From the NCBI GenBank assembly GCA_020853395.1, contig JADYYY010000015.1, forward strand, positions 124,001-188,000: a stretch of DNA of 64,000 nucleotides, in the 5' to 3' direction. Origin of the DNA: Acidobacteriota bacterium. Lineage in GTDB: Bacteria; Acidobacteriota; Vicinamibacteria; Vicinamibacterales; SCN-69-37. Below, piece after piece: positions 52,721 to 61,268 of the stretch (position 1 is the stretch's first letter; each line of letters starts with the position of its first letter). The notes beneath the pieces were generated by a model that was not told the DNA's origin, searched no databases, and saw nothing but the letters and a program-made list of their open reading frames with translations. The translations under genes and the position numbers were made by a program.

Positions 52721-53883
52721 GCGTGACGAACTCGACGCGACACTCGATCGAGTTGATTGGCATCGATGGCACAAGTCCTCTGGGATTCCTCGCCGCGCTC
52801 GGAGCGCTCGTCGTCGTGCGCGAAGAGGGCGAAGCCGCCGCGTGCCTGCGCTGGGTCCGGTCGCGCACGTGGACGCCAGTGCTCGATGGTCTGATGACGT
52901 TTGAGAAGTCGGCGATCTCGGAACTGGTCGCCAAGAGCCTTCGCGGCAAGGAGATCCCCCCAGACGCCGAAGAAAAGCGCAAGTCCGCCGACGGGGGCTA
53001 CGCTGGAGCGAGGACCGCTGTGAAGAAGGAGATGGACAAGATCAAGAAGGAGAAGCTCAAGGGAGAGGATCGCAGGAAGGCCATCGAGGAGCGCGTTCGG
53101 CCGCTGCAGGATGTCGCTGAGGTCAGGCGCCGCGAGTGGCTCGTAGCCCTGAAGGACGCGGTCCAGCGTCCAGAGCTCGCACTCGGCGCGCGCATCGATT
53201 GCACGGCTGAGGAGTATCGCGACCACGCGAAGGAGTTTACCGATGTGACCGACAGCCCGTCGCGGGAGGCGATTCGACATCTCGCCGCGTTCGGCAGCGA
53301 TGCGTGCCTCGAGGATGGGAAGAGCGACTCCCAAGTACAGAAGATCGAAGCCACGCCGTTCTGTTTCATTCGCGGCTCGGGCAATCAGAACTTTCTTGAC
53401 ACCATTCGCAAGCTCCTCACGAAAGTGACGACGGAGCGCGTCGCGCAGGTGCTGTTCGAGCCGTGGACGTACCGCGATGAGAAGCTGTCGATGCGCTGGG
53501 ATCCAGGTGAGGACAAGCGGTACGCGCTCACTGACACCAAACCTGCCGACGAGGGGGCGCTGACTGTCTGGATGGCCAATCTGCTCACCTATCGATCTCT
53601 GGCACTGTTTTCGTGCGCCCCGACGCGCCGTGGGCTCGGGACAACGGGATGGGCGGAGATAGAGGAGGAACGAGTGTTCACCTGGCCGCTCTGGGCCTTC
53701 GCCGCCTCGCCCGACATGGCGCGCACGCTGCTCCAGCTTCGTGAGCTGCGAAAAGCCCAGCTGGATCACTCTGCGATCGCCGGTCGCGGCATCGCAGCCA
53801 TCTACCGTGCTCGCCGCGTTCGGTTTCCAGCTACAGGAGCGAGCTACAAGCTCAACTTCAGCCCTGCTCGCGGATTGCTCTGA
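52717..53883 (+). CDS. Type I-G large-subunit candidate (Cas8u/'Cas3-extension' family)
   Basis: 388 residues from GTG 52717, overlapping the cas3 stop by 4 bases. It starts SIELIGIDGTSPLGFLAALG, a feature shared by the GID-x2-PLGFLAALG group of type I-G accessory or large subunits that follows cas3. A charged coiled segment (KKEMDKIKKEKLKGEDRRK) lies near residue 105-125. The C-terminal part has FTWPLWAFAASPDMARTLL. It is shorter than the roughly 700-residue Csx17 proteins, and the Csx17 start pattern is absent. Fourth and last gene of the operon. PAM recognition by this subunit is likely but inferred. Confidence 0.7.
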   Translation: MSVTNSTRHSIELIGIDGTSPLGFLAALGALVVVREEGEAAACLRWVRSRTWTPVLDGLMTFEKSAISELVAKSLRGKEIPPDAEEKRKSADGGYAGARTAVKKEMDKIKKEKLKGEDRRKAIEERVRPLQDVAEVRRREWLVALKDAVQRPELALGARIDCTAEEYRDHAKEFTDVTDSPSREAIRHLAAFGSDACLEDGKSDSQVQKIEATPFCFIRGSGNQNFLDTIRKLLTKVTTERVAQVLFEPWTYRDEKLSMRWDPGEDKRYALTDTKPADEGALTVWMANLLTYRSLALFSCAPTRRGLGTTGWAEIEEERVFTWPLWAFAASPDMARTLLQLRELRKAQLDHSAIAGRGIAAIYRARRVRFPATGASYKLNFSPARGLL

Positions 53884-54246
53884 GCACCGGAAGCCGTGAG
53901 GGACATGGGGAAGCGCGCAGAGGAGAGAACCTCGACGTTCACATGTTCACGACATCGTGAACATGGCCAAGTGCGTGAACATCGCGCGCGACGACTGTGA
54001 CGTGAACTGTAACGTCAGCGGGCCGTTGAGCCCCAGGAAATGCTCGATCGCGACGACGCGCCTGCCTGAAACGCGTCCGCCTTCACGCCACGAGAATCGT
54101 GACGCAACCGTGACGTGACCCGATCGATTTCGCGAGAAGTACAGTGGTTTACGGGGATCGATGCTCGTGACCCGATTTCCGCTAAGCGTCTGAATCCGTC
54201 ACGGTTATCGCAATCGAGAGCACGCCGTCGCGTACGGCCAGGTGGA
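53884..54246. other. Non-coding right end of the island
   Basis: No CRISPR repeats and no open frame of note. It holds several GTTCAC/GTGAAC copies around the palindrome at 53942-53965, scattered GTGACG-type words, and TGGTTTACGGG at 54145-54155, which recurs in the same orientation at the island's left end (38439-38449). This could be the integrase-arm region of a decayed integrative element. Confidence 0.4.
53942..53965. repeat. Perfect 11-bp palindrome with flanking half-sites
   Basis: CATGTTCACGA (53942-53952) and its exact complement (53955-53965) are separated by CA. A further GTTCAC copy precedes it (53937-53942) and a GTGAAC copy follows it near 53975. It lies 61 bases after the last cas gene: a protein-binding site or a weak terminator hairpin without T-run. 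Confidence 0.55.
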
Positions 54247-54285
54247 TTTCCAAGCGTGCTCCTTCAACCACTCGGACATCTCTCC
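54247..54285. repeat. Right attachment repeat (partial tRNA-Ser copy)
   Basis: 39 bases identical to the 5' half of tRNA-Ser (38384-38422). There is no 3' half, so it is not a tRNA gene. The DNA to its right (54286 on) is probably the tRNA's original upstream region. Confidence 0.9.
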
Positions 54286-54672
54286 ACTTAGAGTCAACGA
54301 TTTGCGAGCAGTCTGACGTCGAATTATCGCACGCCGTCAGCGAATTCATGTCTCTCCGACATCACCTGAATCCAGCAGTTTACGGACGGCATGCAGCAGT
54401 CGGTGCGGAAACTGTGTCAGACCTCGAAAATCTCTTGAGATCATTTGCGGACGTTCGCGCGCGAGAGGCAGGTGCGGTCCCATACGGGAGTACCCGCCTC
54501 GACTCCCGTCAAGGAAATGCGCCGTCCGAAATACCCCGTGAGACCGAACGGCGCAGGCGCGTGTCTTCCGATGCGCAGAACCGGAGAGCGGGGAGCGTAG
54601 GATACTGCCGGGTAACCGGTGCAGCGGCTGGCAACGTCGCTCTGCACGAAGATCGAACCGCAGGAGGAGACT

Positions 54673-55296
54673 GTGTTGCGCGTGAGCGAGATCGGATACC
54701 GCTGCGGCGTAGCCGCTACCATCGCCGCATTCGCCTACGACGTCGTTCAGATCCTCCAGGTGGCGGGCGTACTGTGGTTTCCCATCGACGAGATCCTGAT
54801 TTACGGCACATCCCTTTGCATCGTCGTGCCGTTCACTCTCGAGATGGTCGCACTCTACCATCTCACACTGCCCGCGAGACGCTTCTGGGCCCACGCCGCG
54901 CTGATGTTCACGATCGTCTACGTGGTGTTCGTCACGGCGAACTACGTCGTCCAGCTCGCAACGGTGGTCCCGGCCAAGGTGAGGGGAACAGCTGATGCCG
55001 TTCGACTGCTCGATCAGAGCCCTCATTCGCTCTTCTGGAACTATGACGCCGTCGGCTACATCGCGATGGGCGTGGCAACCCTGCTGGCTGTTCCCGCGTT
55101 CAGCGCCGATGGCTTCGAACGCCGTGTCAGGTGGGCGTTGATCGCCCACGCGAGCGTGACCCCTCTCATTGCAGTCGTGTATTTCTATCCGGTGTTTTCA
55201 GGCAGGTTGCTGTTCCGCGGCTTCCCGTGGGCGGTCACAGCACCGTTGTTCATGCTCATGGTTGCGATGGCTCTTCGCCGAAGGGCAGGTCCGTGA
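54673..55296 (+). CDS. Six-helix integral membrane protein, unknown function
   Basis: 207 residues from GTG 54673 with AGGAGGAG directly upstream; an ATG at 54619 is less likely. Hydrophobic segments include GVAATIAAFAYDVVQILQVA, ILIYGTSLCIVVPFTLEMVA, ALMFTIVYVVFVTANYVVQL, YIAMGVATLLAVPAFSA, LIAHASVTPLIAVVYFYPVF and TAPLFMLMVAMAL. No domain recognised beyond a general DUF998/TspO-sized membrane protein. It is the first gene right of the island. The 387 bases between the repeat and this gene hold no other gene. Confidence 0.65.
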   Translation: MLRVSEIGYRCGVAATIAAFAYDVVQILQVAGVLWFPIDEILIYGTSLCIVVPFTLEMVALYHLTLPARRFWAHAALMFTIVYVVFVTANYVVQLATVVPAKVRGTADAVRLLDQSPHSLFWNYDAVGYIAMGVATLLAVPAFSADGFERRVRWALIAHASVTPLIAVVYFYPVFSGRLLFRGFPWAVTAPLFMLMVAMALRRRAGP

Positions 55297-55560
55297 TCGA
55301 AGTGTAGCCGACAGGACGTCGTGAACATGCCGACGTCCGAAGAGCGAGCTGCGAGCAGCGGTTGCGTGACGAACGCCGCGCAAGCGAGCCTGCCGTCACT
55401 CTCGGCGCCGAGCCCGCAAGCGATCCGGAGACGCTCGCGGCAGCGGTCGCCAGGACCCGCGCGCCTCTCGACCGGTCAGGACCGCCCCGCACGACGGCCG
55501 CGGCGCATCGACACGCGAGCCGTCGATGCGCTCCAGTTGCCGCTTGATATCGCCACGACG

Positions 55561-56064
55561 TCAGATGAGGCGGCTGTCATACGCCCAGTGCAGTACGGCC
55601 TGCCGCTGCTTCCGCCGGCAGTCGAGGTCGCCCTCGTCGCAGTGCTTCCGAATGGCTGCGACGTGCCGCGCGACGGCTCGCCACCGCCGTATCTGTCTTG
55701 CATCGTCGCGCGTCCTGCGCCCCGTGTAATAGCGGCAGTACCACTGGAACCATCCGCGCGGATCCTGCGGGTTGATCCAGCCCTTGCGCCGCCACTCGGC
55801 CAGCGACTGTGAGGCGTTGACGCCGAAGTAGTTGAGACGTGGGTCGTGCCTCCAGGCGCAGAGCTTCGCGCGCGCAAACCAGCTCGCGGGAAACTCGTTC
55901 CGACAATCGGTCATGTACCTGCCACCGAACACACCCAACGCGAGCATCTGCTTCGGCGTGAGCTCCGGTGTGAATCCAGGAGCGAAGCGACGCCCCACCG
56001 GTTCTGTCCGGTAGTACACGTGGCACTGCTGCATCTTGTCGTTGACGACGACCTTCTGTTTCAT
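55561..56064 (-). CDS. Conserved protein of unknown function
   Basis: 167 residues from ATG 56064 (MKQKVVVNDKMQQCHV) with AGGAGCG upstream. Trp/Arg/Tyr-rich and apparently well conserved as a family: FTPELTPKQMLALGVFGGRY, MTDCRNEFPASWFARAKL, NYFGVNASQSLAEWRRKGWI and DPRGWFQWYCRYYTGRR, ending in AVLHWAYDSRLI. I recall similar proteins in both bacteria and fungi, without a known function. The aromatic, basic character suggests nucleic-acid or nucleotide binding, but this is speculation. Cytoplasmic. Confidence 0.75.
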   Translation of the reverse strand: MKQKVVVNDKMQQCHVYYRTEPVGRRFAPGFTPELTPKQMLALGVFGGRYMTDCRNEFPASWFARAKLCAWRHDPRLNYFGVNASQSLAEWRRKGWINPQDPRGWFQWYCRYYTGRRTRDDARQIRRWRAVARHVAAIRKHCDEGDLDCRRKQRQAVLHWAYDSRLI

Positions 56065-56126
56065 GGCCGATCGCTCCTGAGCCGGCTGGACGGGACGCGG
56101 ATGTCGAACCGCCATCTTCCGCGCCG

Positions 56127-57086
56127 TCAATTGTGACGGCGGCCTTGCCGCTCCGACGAAGATGGCTCGGCACGTGGGGGGCTCCCGTCGAGGAAACCCG
56201 CGAGCTCGGCGCGAAGGATTGTCGTTTGGCCGAGCATGAGGTGGCCGCCGGATTCGAGGGAGAGGAACCGCGCGCCCGGGATACGCTCGGCTGCGCGCCG
56301 ACTGGCGTCGTGAGAGGCGAGCGGATCGTCTTTGGTGTGCGCAATCAGCGTAGGGACGCCGATCGCTTCCAGGTCGTAGTTGTTGACGTCGGCGTTGGAT
56401 ACGTAGGCGTCGAAGATCGGACCGTCCGGTGTCACGGGAAAGAGACTGTCGATGAACTCGGAGACGAGCCGGGCATGCTCGGCGGTCATGGCGAACCCCT
56501 TCGGGACACCTGCGAGGCGGGCCATCGTTGACGGCGCAAGCGTTCGTAGCGCCCACAGAGGAAACTGCCTGTTGAACAACTTCGCCCAGGACGGTTGGAC
56601 GACGGCGGTGGGACTTCCGGGCAGATTGCCCACCAGCACGACGAGGTGCTTCACCTTTTCCGGGTGTCGCAGGGCCAATTGCAGTGCCGGCGTGGCACCG
56701 GCTGAGAGACCGACGACGTCGATCCGATCGATCTCGAGCACGTCGAGCAGTGCCGCGAGCGCGTCGGCCTGGGCAGCGGGCGTCGCATTCGGCGGCATCG
56801 CCGAGCCGAGATAGCCGAATCGAGAGGGAGCAACGATCCGGCGGCCGGGAAACAGATCTCGGACGGAAAGGAGTCCTCCGACGCAGTTGTGAAAGATCCC
56901 GTGCAGCACGAGCACAGGGTCGCCGTCGCCTCGCTCGGCGTACTCAACGGCACCCCATCGCGTCGAGACGCGCGAGCGCTTCACCGCGGCCTGGCGCGCG
57001 CGCGCCGCGTTCAGATCCCGTCGGTAGCGAAAGGACACGCCGACCGCCACAGCGGCCGCAAGCGCGGTGAAATGCCATCGTGTCAT
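56127..57086 (-). CDS. Alpha/beta hydrolase with N-terminal membrane anchor
   Basis: 319 residues from ATG 57086 (MTRWHFTALAAAVAVGVSF). One N-terminal hydrophobic anchor, then the hydrolase fold: PVLVLHGIFHNCVGG (oxyanion region), nucleophile serine in VVGLSAGATPALQLAL, acid in THTKDDPLASH-like IAHTKDDPLA, and histidine in LESGGHLMLGQ. Substrate unknown. The gap 57087-57646 shows no gene I can support on either strand. Confidence 0.8.
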   Translation of the reverse strand: MTRWHFTALAAAVAVGVSFRYRRDLNAARARQAAVKRSRVSTRWGAVEYAERGDGDPVLVLHGIFHNCVGGLLSVRDLFPGRRIVAPSRFGYLGSAMPPNATPAAQADALAALLDVLEIDRIDVVGLSAGATPALQLALRHPEKVKHLVVLVGNLPGSPTAVVQPSWAKLFNRQFPLWALRTLAPSTMARLAGVPKGFAMTAEHARLVSEFIDSLFPVTPDGPIFDAYVSNADVNNYDLEAIGVPTLIAHTKDDPLASHDASRRAAERIPGARFLSLESGGHLMLGQTTILRAELAGFLDGSPPRAEPSSSERQGRRHN

Positions 57087-57646
57087 GGAGCGGCACGTCG
57101 TCGTGGACGGTTTGCTATTGGGTGGCGACACACGCCTGTTGTGTTGAGCGCGAAGAGCTCGGCACATCCAGGTGGAGACGCACACCGACATCGGTTCGAG
57201 GCCGAAGCGAGCAGACCGTCACGGCCAGGACGATCCATCCTGCCACGATGAGCACGATCGCGGCTGCCACGCTGGCCCATCGGAGTTTCCACTTGGGCAG
57301 CTTCGGCGCTTGACCACCCGAGCAGCGTGTCCGAGCGGAACGCCTGCGGCCAGGAGAACCTCAGAACCCCGAGTTGACTGCGAGAAGGACAGCGGTCGCC
57401 ACCGGGATAGGCCGCACAGCTTCACTCTCCCGGCGCAACCGCGCCGCCTTGTCGTACGTCGCCGACGGTCACGTCCGGTCCGCCAGCGTCGTTCTTCTGC
57501 ATTGTTGACGAGCAACTCGTTGGCGGAGTGTCGCCGCGGATGGTCGATGGCGTGGCCGTTCACATGATCTGCGATAACGCTGGCGTGGCCAGGTGGGCTC
57601 GCCGTCGAGATCGAGATCATGAGGTCGTGAAGAAGGGCGCCCCACG
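57087..57646. other. Intergenic region without recognised features
   Basis: Only Arg/Pro-rich frames typical of GC-rich non-coding DNA are open here. I see no signal peptide, domain, tRNA or repeat. Confidence 0.4.
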
Positions 57647-60118
57647 TCAACCCTGCCGCAGCGCCTCGGTCGGCTGAATACGCAGCGCCCGTCGCGCCGG
57701 GGCGGCGCATGCGAGCACGCCCACGGCAGCCATGACGAGGGACGCAATCACCGACGAGACGAGGAGTGCCGTGGTCAAGCTATCGGCGCGCCACGCGATG
57801 AACAGGATGAGCCCGTTGCCGGCGATGATGCCACCACCGAGTTGGCGGCCGGCACGGGCGAAGATGCTGCCGAGCACGTGCCGCGAACTGGCGCCGAGCG
57901 CGATGCGGATTCCAATCTCGCGCGTGCGGCGCGTCACGGCGACGGCCATGAGCGCGTACAGACCAGCCGCCGCGAAGACCACCGCCACGAGCAGAACGCT
58001 GCCGAACACGACGGCGCCGCCCGCCATCCGCCGTCGTTCTCCTGCGACGATGTCGTCGAGGGTGACGACATCGCGGAGGTGCACACCTGGATCGATCTGC
58101 GGCGCAAGGGTCGCGACGCGCGGCGCAAGGGGCGCCGCGTCCCCTGCGACGCTCACGGCGACGACAACAGGGTCGACATCCGCCGCGGAGGCTGCGCGAT
58201 AGACGTAGGCCGCACCATTCCAGTCGGCGGGGAACATCCCCTGGATATCGCTCGTCACGCCGACGATCTCCTGCCACGGGCCTGCCTCTCGCTCGTTGCC
58301 CGCCCGAGCCCTTCGCACGCGCGCGCCCAGCGGACTCTTGCCCACCACGCGCGCAAACGCCTCGTTGACCACGACGGGCCGGTTCGCCGCCGCGGCATCG
58401 CCGGCCTGCAAGCCGCGGCCGGCCACGACCCGGGCGCCGAAGGCCTCGTGATAGCCGGCGCCGACAGCCGCCATGGCGAATCCGCCCTCGAAGCTGCCGA
58501 CCAGGCGAGCGGGAGGCGCACCGTCCTGCTCCAGTTCAAGCGTCATCCACTCTGGAGACATCGTCGGCAGGCGATCGGCGTACGTCACGTGCATCACACC
58601 AGGCTCTTCAGCCAATCGGCGCGCGAGCTCTTCGTAGGCGCGCTCTCGCCGCGCGTCGATCACCCCATCGTCGGGTACGCCCTGCGCGCCAGCCAGCGCT
58701 TCGTCATCCACGGTGAGACGGAAGGTCAGGTAGTGCTCGGTCGGAAACGCTGCCCACCTCGTCTGGTCGGGCAGCGAGCTGGTGAAGATCCCCACTGCGG
58801 CGGGCACGAACAAGAGCGTGCAGGCCACCTGTGAGCCGACGATGAACGACCAGATGCCGCCGAACTTCAGGGTTCCGCCGGTGCTCGTGGTTTCCCGCAA
58901 TCCTCGCTGGAGCGATGCGCGCGTCGCTTTCAGCGCGGGCAGCAAGCCGATCAGCGCCGCGGCAACGAGCGCGAGCCACAGCGCATACGCGACGGTGACG
59001 GGTTCGAGCGTCAGATCCACCCAGAACGGCAGGTCGGTCCCTGTGATCAGACTCGCCCGATCCCAGGCATGGCGCACGGTCGTTTGGGCGACGACCAGCC
59101 CAAGCACGGCAGCGGCGAGCGACAGCACGAGCCCTTCGGTGACGATCTGCGCGACCACGCGGATCCGGCTCGCGCCCAGCGCGTGGCGCACGACCATTTC
59201 GGACTCGCGCAGTGCCGCGCGCGCGAAGATCAGCGTCGCGACATTCGCCGAGACCGCCCCCAAGAGCAACAGGACGATGGCATGGACCGCAACGTCTTCC
59301 AGCCGCAGCGAATCGCCCGGCGTGCGTCCGGCGAACGCGCGAACGCGCGTCCGCAACCGGGCGTGCGTGGCTGGCTGGTCGACCGCCAGGCGAGCCGAGG
59401 CGACGTCGAGCTCGGCCGCGGCGTCTTGCCAGCTCGCGCCATCGGCGAGGCGGCCGAACACCTGCACGCCCGGCCCTTCGCGCGGCGGCGCGTCGTGGAC
59501 GGGCAATGGCACCCAGGCCTGTTCGTTGTGCGGGAAGCCGAAGCGCGGCGGCATCACGCCCACCACGGTCCGAGGCGTGCGGCCCACGGTCACGACGCGA
59601 CCGACGATCGCCGGGTCGTGCTGAAACTGTGTCTGCCACACGTCGTGACCGAGGACCACGACCGGTTCCGCGCCCGGCACTTCGTCCTCGGCCTGCAACG
59701 GCCTGCCGAGCAGCGCCGGCACGCGGGTCAGTGGAAACGCCGACGCCGTGATCTCCGCCACGCGCAGCGATTCGACACGGCCTTCACCCGTGAGCACGTT
59801 GCGCTCGCCGACGCGAGCGGCGCCAAGATCCACGACCGCCTTCAGCGACTGCCGCCAGATCGCGAAGTCGTGAAGCACACGCGGCTCGACGCGTGACGCT
59901 GCGGTGTCCTGGGTCTCCAAGCGCACGATGCGACCGCCGTCAGGAAACGGCAGCCGCTTGTACAGCAGCTCGTCGGCGAGCTCGATGCCGACCGCCCCGA
60001 TGGCGATGGCTGCCGCAAGCGAGAGGCCGCCGATAATCGTGAGCGCGGGGTACTTCAGCAGCATCCGCACGCCCAACTTCCAGTCGAGCCACGAGATCAC
60101 GGTCGGCCGCCCCTTCAT
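57647..60118 (-). CDS. ADOP-family ABC transporter permease (MacB/FtsX-like)
   Basis: 823 residues from ATG 60118 with AAGGAGCGGAG just upstream. Same duplicated layout as the protein at 29270-31852 but shorter: TM1 (ALTIIGGLSLAAAIAIGAVG), MacB-like core with FAIWRQSLKAVVDLGAARVG and VGRTPRTVVGVMPPRFGFP, FtsX bundle (AIVLLLLGAVSANVATLIFA), second core, and a terminal bundle with YALMAVAVTRRTREIGIRIA, ending RIQPTEALRQG. No PadR or ATPase gene adjoins. Inner-membrane exporter or mechanotransducer of unknown substrate. The 345 bases upstream (60119-60463) hold no gene. Confidence 0.88.
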   Translation of the reverse strand: MKGRPTVISWLDWKLGVRMLLKYPALTIIGGLSLAAAIAIGAVGIELADELLYKRLPFPDGGRIVRLETQDTAASRVEPRVLHDFAIWRQSLKAVVDLGAARVGERNVLTGEGRVESLRVAEITASAFPLTRVPALLGRPLQAEDEVPGAEPVVVLGHDVWQTQFQHDPAIVGRVVTVGRTPRTVVGVMPPRFGFPHNEQAWVPLPVHDAPPREGPGVQVFGRLADGASWQDAAAELDVASARLAVDQPATHARLRTRVRAFAGRTPGDSLRLEDVAVHAIVLLLLGAVSANVATLIFARAALRESEMVVRHALGASRIRVVAQIVTEGLVLSLAAAVLGLVVAQTTVRHAWDRASLITGTDLPFWVDLTLEPVTVAYALWLALVAAALIGLLPALKATRASLQRGLRETTSTGGTLKFGGIWSFIVGSQVACTLLFVPAAVGIFTSSLPDQTRWAAFPTEHYLTFRLTVDDEALAGAQGVPDDGVIDARRERAYEELARRLAEEPGVMHVTYADRLPTMSPEWMTLELEQDGAPPARLVGSFEGGFAMAAVGAGYHEAFGARVVAGRGLQAGDAAAANRPVVVNEAFARVVGKSPLGARVRRARAGNEREAGPWQEIVGVTSDIQGMFPADWNGAAYVYRAASAADVDPVVVAVSVAGDAAPLAPRVATLAPQIDPGVHLRDVVTLDDIVAGERRRMAGGAVVFGSVLLVAVVFAAAGLYALMAVAVTRRTREIGIRIALGASSRHVLGSIFARAGRQLGGGIIAGNGLILFIAWRADSLTTALLVSSVIASLVMAAVGVLACAAPARRALRIQPTEALRQG

Positions 60119-60463
60119 GTGCTCCGCTCCTTCATCCGCACGAATCGGTGCGTCGGGCCGTGCTCTTCGAGCCGGCGGATGGAGCATCCCCTGCAGACCA
60201 ACGGATGTCTTCACCCGGACATGAGCGTTCCGTGAGATTCCGGTGAGCGGTTACAGACCGGCTCGCTCGTGGCCGATGGCGCGATCGCACGACCAGATGG
60301 TCCGTCGATCAGGGTGACGCCGTGCGACATGGCGCGCAGTCAGACGATTCGCGGTCGGCACGGGTGTGGAGGACGCCCAGCCGGGTTCGCAGAATCGACT
60401 TGGCCGATCCGGAGCCGATGAGGGGGCAGCCAGGAGCCGGCGCTGGACATCCACTTCACCCTG

Positions 60464-60928
60464 CTACGGCACCCAGCCGGGCAGCGCGGCGGCCTGTCGG
60501 ATCCACGACATCATCTGCGCCTCGTCGAGCTCGTCGTGCTCGCGGATGTCGACGTAGCGCACGTCCTCGTGCTTGGATGCGCCCGGCGGGACGGGGCGGA
60601 GCGACGCGCCTCGGAAGAACGCGACTTTGACGTAGTGGGTGAAGCAGTGGAAGTTGAGGAACCAGCCTTGGTCCTCGACGCCGTAGAACGGCGAGTTCCA
60701 TCTGACCGCCTTGCGCACGCCGGGAACGCTTCGCGCGATGAGCGCGTCGAGGCGGCGCCCGACGTCGCGTTTCCAGCCGGGCATGGCCGCGATGTAGGTC
60801 TGCACGGGCACCTCGCCATCGGCCTTCGCGATTTGAGGATTGCCCCCGGCGAGGAGCTTCGGCTTCCTCGTCGTCTTCTTCGCAGCCGTGTCCTTCGTCC
60901 GGGCCTTGCTCGTGGTCTTGCCAGCCAT
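60464..60928 (-). CDS. DUF1801 (YdhG-like) domain protein
   Basis: 154 residues from ATG 60928 (MAGKTTSKARTKDTAAKKT), with GGAGTG upstream. After a Lys/Thr/Ala-rich tail the DUF1801 domain follows: VQTYIAAMPGWKRDVGRRLD, VRKAVRWNSPFYGVEDQGWF and KVAFFRGASLRPVPPG. The family is close to the CyaY/YdhG fold, with a likely nucleotide- or iron-related but unproven role. The basic N-terminal tail suggests DNA contact. No operon partner. Confidence 0.8.
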   Translation of the reverse strand: MAGKTTSKARTKDTAAKKTTRKPKLLAGGNPQIAKADGEVPVQTYIAAMPGWKRDVGRRLDALIARSVPGVRKAVRWNSPFYGVEDQGWFLNFHCFTHYVKVAFFRGASLRPVPPGASKHEDVRYVDIREHDELDEAQMMSWIRQAAALPGWVP

Positions 60929-61268
60929 GCCGTTCACTCCGTGCCACCCTCCGGGCATCCTCCGCAGGATGCAGCGTCGGCGATCATCATAGTGAACTGA
61001 GTGCGGACGGCGGGGATCAAGCTGGTCTTGATCTCCTGAACGACCTATCGTCTCGTACCTGTCGTCCCCGCCGAAGTCAGTCCGCGATTCGACACGGCTC
61101 TTGAGCAAAGATGACAAGAATCCGGTTCCTTGGACCCGTCGTACCTGTCGTACCTGTCGAAGTTGTCACCGGGACGTCACGGCGTCCACTGGCCGAACCT
61201 GTCATAATCCTCCCTGACCGGCCTGCCTGCCGTCAGTCCCGAAGACCCCTCTGGAGGGGGAAGTCTCT
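60929..61268. promoter_or_regulatory. Upstream region of the small lipoprotein gene with three CGTACCTGTCG repeats
   Basis: CGTACCTGTCG occurs at 61054-61064, 61140-61150 and 61149-61159, the last two overlapping by two bases, all before the lipoprotein gene. A CATAAT -10-like box lies at 61203-61208. The repeats may be activator sites. Nothing coding is supported here. Confidence 0.35.

Larger units (their letters stand above)
38384..54285. mobile_element. tRNA-Ser-integrated defence island (about 15.9 kb)
   Basis: A perfect 39-bp direct repeat covers the 5' half of tRNA-Ser at 38384-38422 and recurs at 54247-54285. The gene content between the copies differs in kind from the flanks: antitoxins, sigma/protease operon, type III CBASS, PIN/Phd module, IS481-family element, type I-G cas genes. 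Codon use there also looks less GC-extreme. No tyrosine or serine integrase is recognisable, so the island is either mobilised in trans or a decayed integrative element. Because the repeat starts in the anticodon loop and runs to the 5' end, crossover was probably in the anticodon-loop half, a known integrase target. Confidence 0.85.

Noticed and set aside
53884-54246. CRISPR array downstream of the type I-G cas genes
   Set aside because: Short GTTCAC/GTGAAC words occur, but no repeat of 28-37 bases with spacers.
54247-54285. Second tRNA-Ser gene
   Set aside because: Only the 5' half is present; no 3' half, T-arm or acceptor partner follows. It is the att copy.
57219-57710. 163-codon minus-strand gene in the gap before the second ADOP permease
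   Set aside because: Arg/Ser-rich, no ribosome site, overlaps the permease 3' end, no recognisable domain.
61054-61159. CRISPR-like array from the CGTACCTGTCG copies
   Set aside because: Only three copies of 11 bases with irregular spacing, two of them overlapping; no repeat-spacer pattern and no adjacent cas genes.
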